NCBI GenBank assembly: GCA_011799875.1
Contig: JAAAXO010000361.1
Coordinates: 62,001 to 126,000, forward strand
Length of the DNA: 64,000 nucleotides
Direction of reading: 5' to 3'
Origin: Thinopyrum elongatum
Lineage: Eukaryota > Streptophyta > Magnoliopsida > Poales > Poaceae
The notes under the pieces were generated by a model, which worked only from the letters and a program-made list of their open reading frames with translations, made no database searches and had not been told where the DNA came from. The position numbers and the translations under genes were made by a program. Below, one piece after another: positions 59,846 to 64,000 of this stretch (positions are counted from its first letter, which is position 1; each line of letters opens with the position of its first letter).

Positions 59846-60767
59846 TGATGAGGACATCAATACCATTGTTACACCCACAACCCCTGCTTCTATACATACT
59901 GGACCAATTACTAGAGCTCGCGCACGCCAATTAAAATATCAGGTACTTTCGTTTCTTGGTAATGATTCTAAAGTTCATGAAAATATGATGCTGCCTAAAT
60001 TGGATACATTTGTTTTGCTTACAAATGAAGGGCCTAGCTTGGACAAGAAAGAGGAACCTTGGAGCAAGTTCAAGCATGGAGATGATGGCATGCACAAGGG
60101 GAACAAGAACGGAGTTACAAGTGATGATTTCAGGACTTTGAAGGCACCATAATGAGTGCAGGAAGCCTTGGACGAAATATACAAGATGTCACTTCATAAA
60201 TTTCGTCCAGAGGCTATTATAGGTGCTGCGTCACCTTATTATTGGGCCAGGCCCATGTAATTTCGAAATACTTGAGTATAGGCTGTTTTTAGAGTCCGTA
60301 TGTGTGGGGAAACAAGAGATAGGGTTGGTTTCGGACCCCTCCTTCAAGGGCCACGAAATCCCCTCCTCTTCCTCCATATATACAGCCCTTAGGGCACCGT
60401 TTAGACTTTGGGTTTTGTTTAGATTAAAAGTTTGCCATAGCTGCAACTTCGCGTACTTCATTTGTGTTCAACGACCAGACCAAGACGTCACAGAACCCCA
60501 CCTTGATCAATAAAGCTTTCATCTTATATTCGCAATATCCAGATTGCAAATCTTAGTTTCTTGCTTGTTCTTCGTTTGCTTGCAGGAGATAGACCCTCGT
60601 GGTCAGGTTGATTGTGCTCCGGCGTGGTCAATAACCTCTCGGAGTTGGTTTAGCGATTGCTAAGGCGCGACGTCCTCGCACGTTCGTAGTCGGATCGTCA
60701 AAGTCTACTCCACCAAAAACGATAGCTATCATCTCATCGAAAGATCGGGACACCCACGCCTCTATCA
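59846..60767 (+). repeat. Isolated Cereba-type LTR
   Basis: 922 bp, with one change near the terminus (CCCACGCC instead of CCCTCGCC). Left flank AGTTG in gag-pol, right flank CTAGT in the next leader: no duplication. Confidence 0.92.
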
Positions 60768-63700
60768 CTAGTAGTCTGTAGCATCATATTCTTGTGTGTT
60801 TCTATTGCTGCTAACCATGGCAGGATCACAAGCCGACGAGATTGACTGGGAGAACATGACGAACAAGGAGTTGCATGATAAATTTCAGCAAATGATGAGT
60901 GGCCAGGTGGGAGATGTGCTAAACAGATTTGAAGAGGCCATGGAGAAGATAGATGGCATGGAGAAGTCGTTCGAGACAAAGCTGGATAACAAGTTTAATG
61001 AATTGCTCACGCGTCTTCCCCAACCACCACCGGCTGCACCTGTCGCACCTCTGCAACGACAACAACAACGCCCCCTTCCAAATCAGTTCGGACGAGCGAA
61101 GCGTGTTCCTCTTGAGGATGGCCAAACTTCTGGTGCTGCTGTACCTACTGTTGATACTTCTTTGGCTCCTGCTCCTGCTGCTGCTGGTGCCGAGGAGGAG
61201 GATGATTACGCGGGCGATTATGAGGATGAGGTTGATCAAAATCATAACTACGTGCAACCACCAGCACCAGGTCGTCCACATGCAAATAATCGCAATGGTA
61301 GGCCTGCACCACCACTTCAGGTACGAGATCATGACCATCTTCCTAAATTAAAATTGAGTATTCCACCATTCGAGGGTAGATATGTTCCTGATATATATCT
61401 TACTTGGGAGTTAGAAACTGAACAACGTTTTACATGTTTACAATATCTCGAGGAACGACGTGTTGCTGCTGCTGTTTGTGCTTTCACTAGTTTTGCATGT
61501 GTATGGTGGTCTGAACATTGTAGATTATATCCTATTCCAGCTACGTGGGCTGCTTTGAAAACTGCTATGCGTACTCGTTGGGTTCCACCATATTATCAAC
61601 GTGAATTACTTCAAAAATTGCAGCGCTTAAGACAAGGAAAAAATTCTGTAGAAGAATATTATCAGGAATTACAAACTGGCATGATTAGATGTGGTATTGT
61701 TGAGGAGAATGAAGCTATGCTTGCACGTTTCATGGGTGGATTAAATAGAGAGATTCAGACCATTCTAGAGTATAAGGAGTATAATAATATCACTCGTTTA
61801 TTCCATCTTGCTTGTAAAGCTGAACGTGAAGTGCAGGATCGACAGGCATTGGCGCGAACTAATTTTTCTGCAGGTCGATCTTCATCATGGACACCGCGTG
61901 CCTCCTCTACTCCCACACGTCCTACTGCGGCACCACTGACTTCAGCCGCCAATTCCAACCGAGATACAAGAAAACAGGCACCACCACCACCATCTGCCAA
62001 GAGTACACCTTCTGAGCCTGCCCAGAGCTCTTCTTCATCTATGGCATCAACAGGGCACACACATGATATTATTTGTCGTCGTTGTAAGGGAAGAGGTCAT
62101 TATGCGAGAGAATGCCAATCTCCGCGTGTTATGATTGCTACTGAGGATGGTGGGTATGAGTCCGCTAGTGATTATGATGAGGAGACTTTGGCTCTTATTA
62201 CAAGTGAAGAACACGGTGGAGATGATTCTGATCATGAGACGCAATACATGGCTCCTGAAGACGCTGACAGGTATGAATGTTTAGTTGCTCAACGTGTTTT
62301 GAGTGTGCAGGTCACACAAGCTGAGGAAAATCAGAGGCATAATTTGTTCCATACAAAGGGAGTTGTGAAGGAACGTTCTGTTCGCGTCATCATAGATGGA
62401 GGGAGCTGCAACAACTTGGCTAGCATGGAGATGGTGGAGAAGCTATCTCTCACCACAAGACCACATCCACATCCTTACTATATCCAATGGTTCAACAACA
62501 GCGGCAAGGTTAAGGTAACACGTACTGTTCGTGTGCATTTTAGTATCTCTACATATGCTGATTATGTTGATTGTGATGTGGTACCCATGCAAGCATGTTC
62601 ATTATTACTTGGTAGACCATGGCAATTTGATAAAAAATTCTGTACACCATGGTAGAAACAATCAGTATACTCTTGTTCATAAGGATAAACATATTACTTT
62701 GCTTCCTATGACTCCTGATTCTATTTTGAAAGATGATATTAATAGAGCTAGTAAAGCAAAACAGGAGAAAAATAAGAGTGAAAATCAGATTGTGGCAAAA
62801 GAATTTGAGCAACAAATGAAGCCTAATAATAAACCATCTAGTGTTGCTTCTGAAATTAAATTGAAAAGTGCATGATTACTTGCCACCAAATCTGATATTG
62901 ACGATCTAGATTTCAGCAATTCTGTTTGCTATGCTTTTGTGTGCAAAGAGGCGTTATTTTCATTCGAGGACGTGCCTTCCTCTTTGTCTCCTGCGGTCAC
63001 TAACATTTTGCAGGAGTTCGCTGACGTCTTTCCACAAGACGTGCCACCGGGATTACCACCTATTCGCGGGATTGAGCATCAGATTGACTTAATTCCCGGT
63101 GCTTCGTTGCCAAACCGTGCGCCATACCGTACCAATCCAAAGGAGACGAAGGAGATTATGCGTCAAGTACAGGAGTTGCTCGACAAAGGTTATATACGCG
63201 AATCCCTTAGTCCTTGTGCTGTTCCTATTATTCTAGTGCCGAAAAAGGATGGTACGTCGCGTATGTGTGTTGATTGTAGAGGCATTAATAATATTACTAT
63301 TCGTTATCGTCATCCTATTCCTAGACTAGATGATATGCTTGATGAATTGAGTGGCTCTACAATATTCTCCAAAGTTGATTTGCGTAGTGGATACCATCAA
63401 ATTCGTATGAAATTGGGGGATGAATGGAAAACAGCATTTAAAACAAAGTTTGGATTATATGAGTGGTTAGTCATGCCTTTTGGGTTAACTAATGCACCTA
63501 GTACTTTCATGAGATTAATGAACGAAGTTTTACGTGCTTTCATTGGACGATTTGTGGTAGCCTATTTTGATGATATACTGATTTATAGCAGATCTTTGGA
63601 GGAACATTTGGAACATTTACGTGCTGTTTTTATTGCTTTACGTGATGCACGTTTGTTTGGTAACCTTGGGAAGTGCACCTTTTGCACCGACCGAGTATCT

Positions 63701-64000
63701 TTTCTTGGCTATGTTGTTACTCCACAGGGAATTGAAGTTGATAAAGCCAAGATTGAAGCTATTGAGAGTTGGCCACAGCCCAAAACGGTCACTCAAGTGA
63801 GGAGTTTTCTTGGACTCGCTGGTTTCTATAGGCGTTTTGTGAGAGATTTCAGCACCATTGCTGCACCTCTCAATGAGCTTACAAAGAAGGATGTGCCTTT
63901 TGTTTGGGGTACCTCACAGGAAGAAGCCTTCACGGTATTGAAAGATAAGTTGACACATGCTCCTTTACTCCAACTTCCTGATTTTAATAAGACTTTTGAG
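60768..64000 (+). pseudogene. Cereba-type gag-pol (Cer-m), runs off the window
   Basis: Begins with only 49 bp of leader (CTAGTAGTCTGTAGC), then gag from ATG 60817 with knuckle and protease motif DGGSCNN. An extra A in the run at about 62632 shifts the frame after GRPWQFD. A TGC to TGA stop follows at 62873-62875 (KSA). After that the RT frame is open through [27 protein letters not shown] and into RNase H (LPDFNKTFE) at the window end. It belongs to the MTNKELHDK subgroup. Confidence 0.9.

Overview
This window is plant heterochromatin built almost entirely of centromeric Ty3/gypsy LTR retrotransposons (chromovirus, CRM clade). The LTR ends, the gag-pol reading through the polypurine tract into the 3' LTR, and the ITRARARQL 'CR' tail match the grass centromeric families. 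My best match from memory is Cereba (autonomous) and Quinta (non-autonomous) of wheat, barley and relatives, so a Triticeae centromere is the likely source. The family names are recognition, not a database result. I see no host gene, tRNA, rRNA or satellite array.

Two LTR types recur. Type A (Cereba-like, usually 922 bp) starts TGATGAGGACATCAATACC. Type B (Quinta-like, 982 bp) starts TGATGAGGACATGACTACC. Both end CCTCTATCA and are followed by a tRNA-iMet-type primer site, TGGTATCAG. I count 21 LTRs or LTR pieces. Only one insertion (46637-51276) keeps both LTRs and matching target-site duplications (GGCGA).

Layout. 1-2583: A LTR (-) against a Quinta 3' part (+). 2584-3472: unidentified retroelement remnant. 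3473-9644: Cereba (-) with the only uninterrupted gag-pol in the window, its 5' LTR missing. 9645-21252: truncated Cereba copies and LTRs in both orientations. 21253-34890: a head-to-tail array, LTR-Quinta-LTR-Cereba-LTR-Quinta-LTR, sharing LTRs, two of them U3/R-U5 chimeras. 34891-35709: Ty1/copia integrase fragment. 35710-45922: Cereba pol (-), an isolated LTR, a decayed Cereba (+) and a truncated LTR. 45923-46624: end of another, probably gypsy, element. 46637-51276: complete young Quinta (-), inserted 12 bp inside the end of a Cereba LTR. 51277-56820: Cereba (-) pieces sharing one LTR. 56821-64000: Cereba (+) pieces, the last leaving the window within pol.

The system is an autonomous element with Gag, protease, RT-RNase H and integrase, plus a parasite that encodes a Gag homologue but no pol and shares the same LTR ends, PPT and primer site. 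The most notable signals are: LTR chimeras whose breakpoint lies 31-32 nt after the TATA box, where the U3/R border is expected; an 89-bp GT...AG segment in the Quinta U3 that is precisely present or absent between copies; and nesting with exact LTR ends but mismatched flanks.
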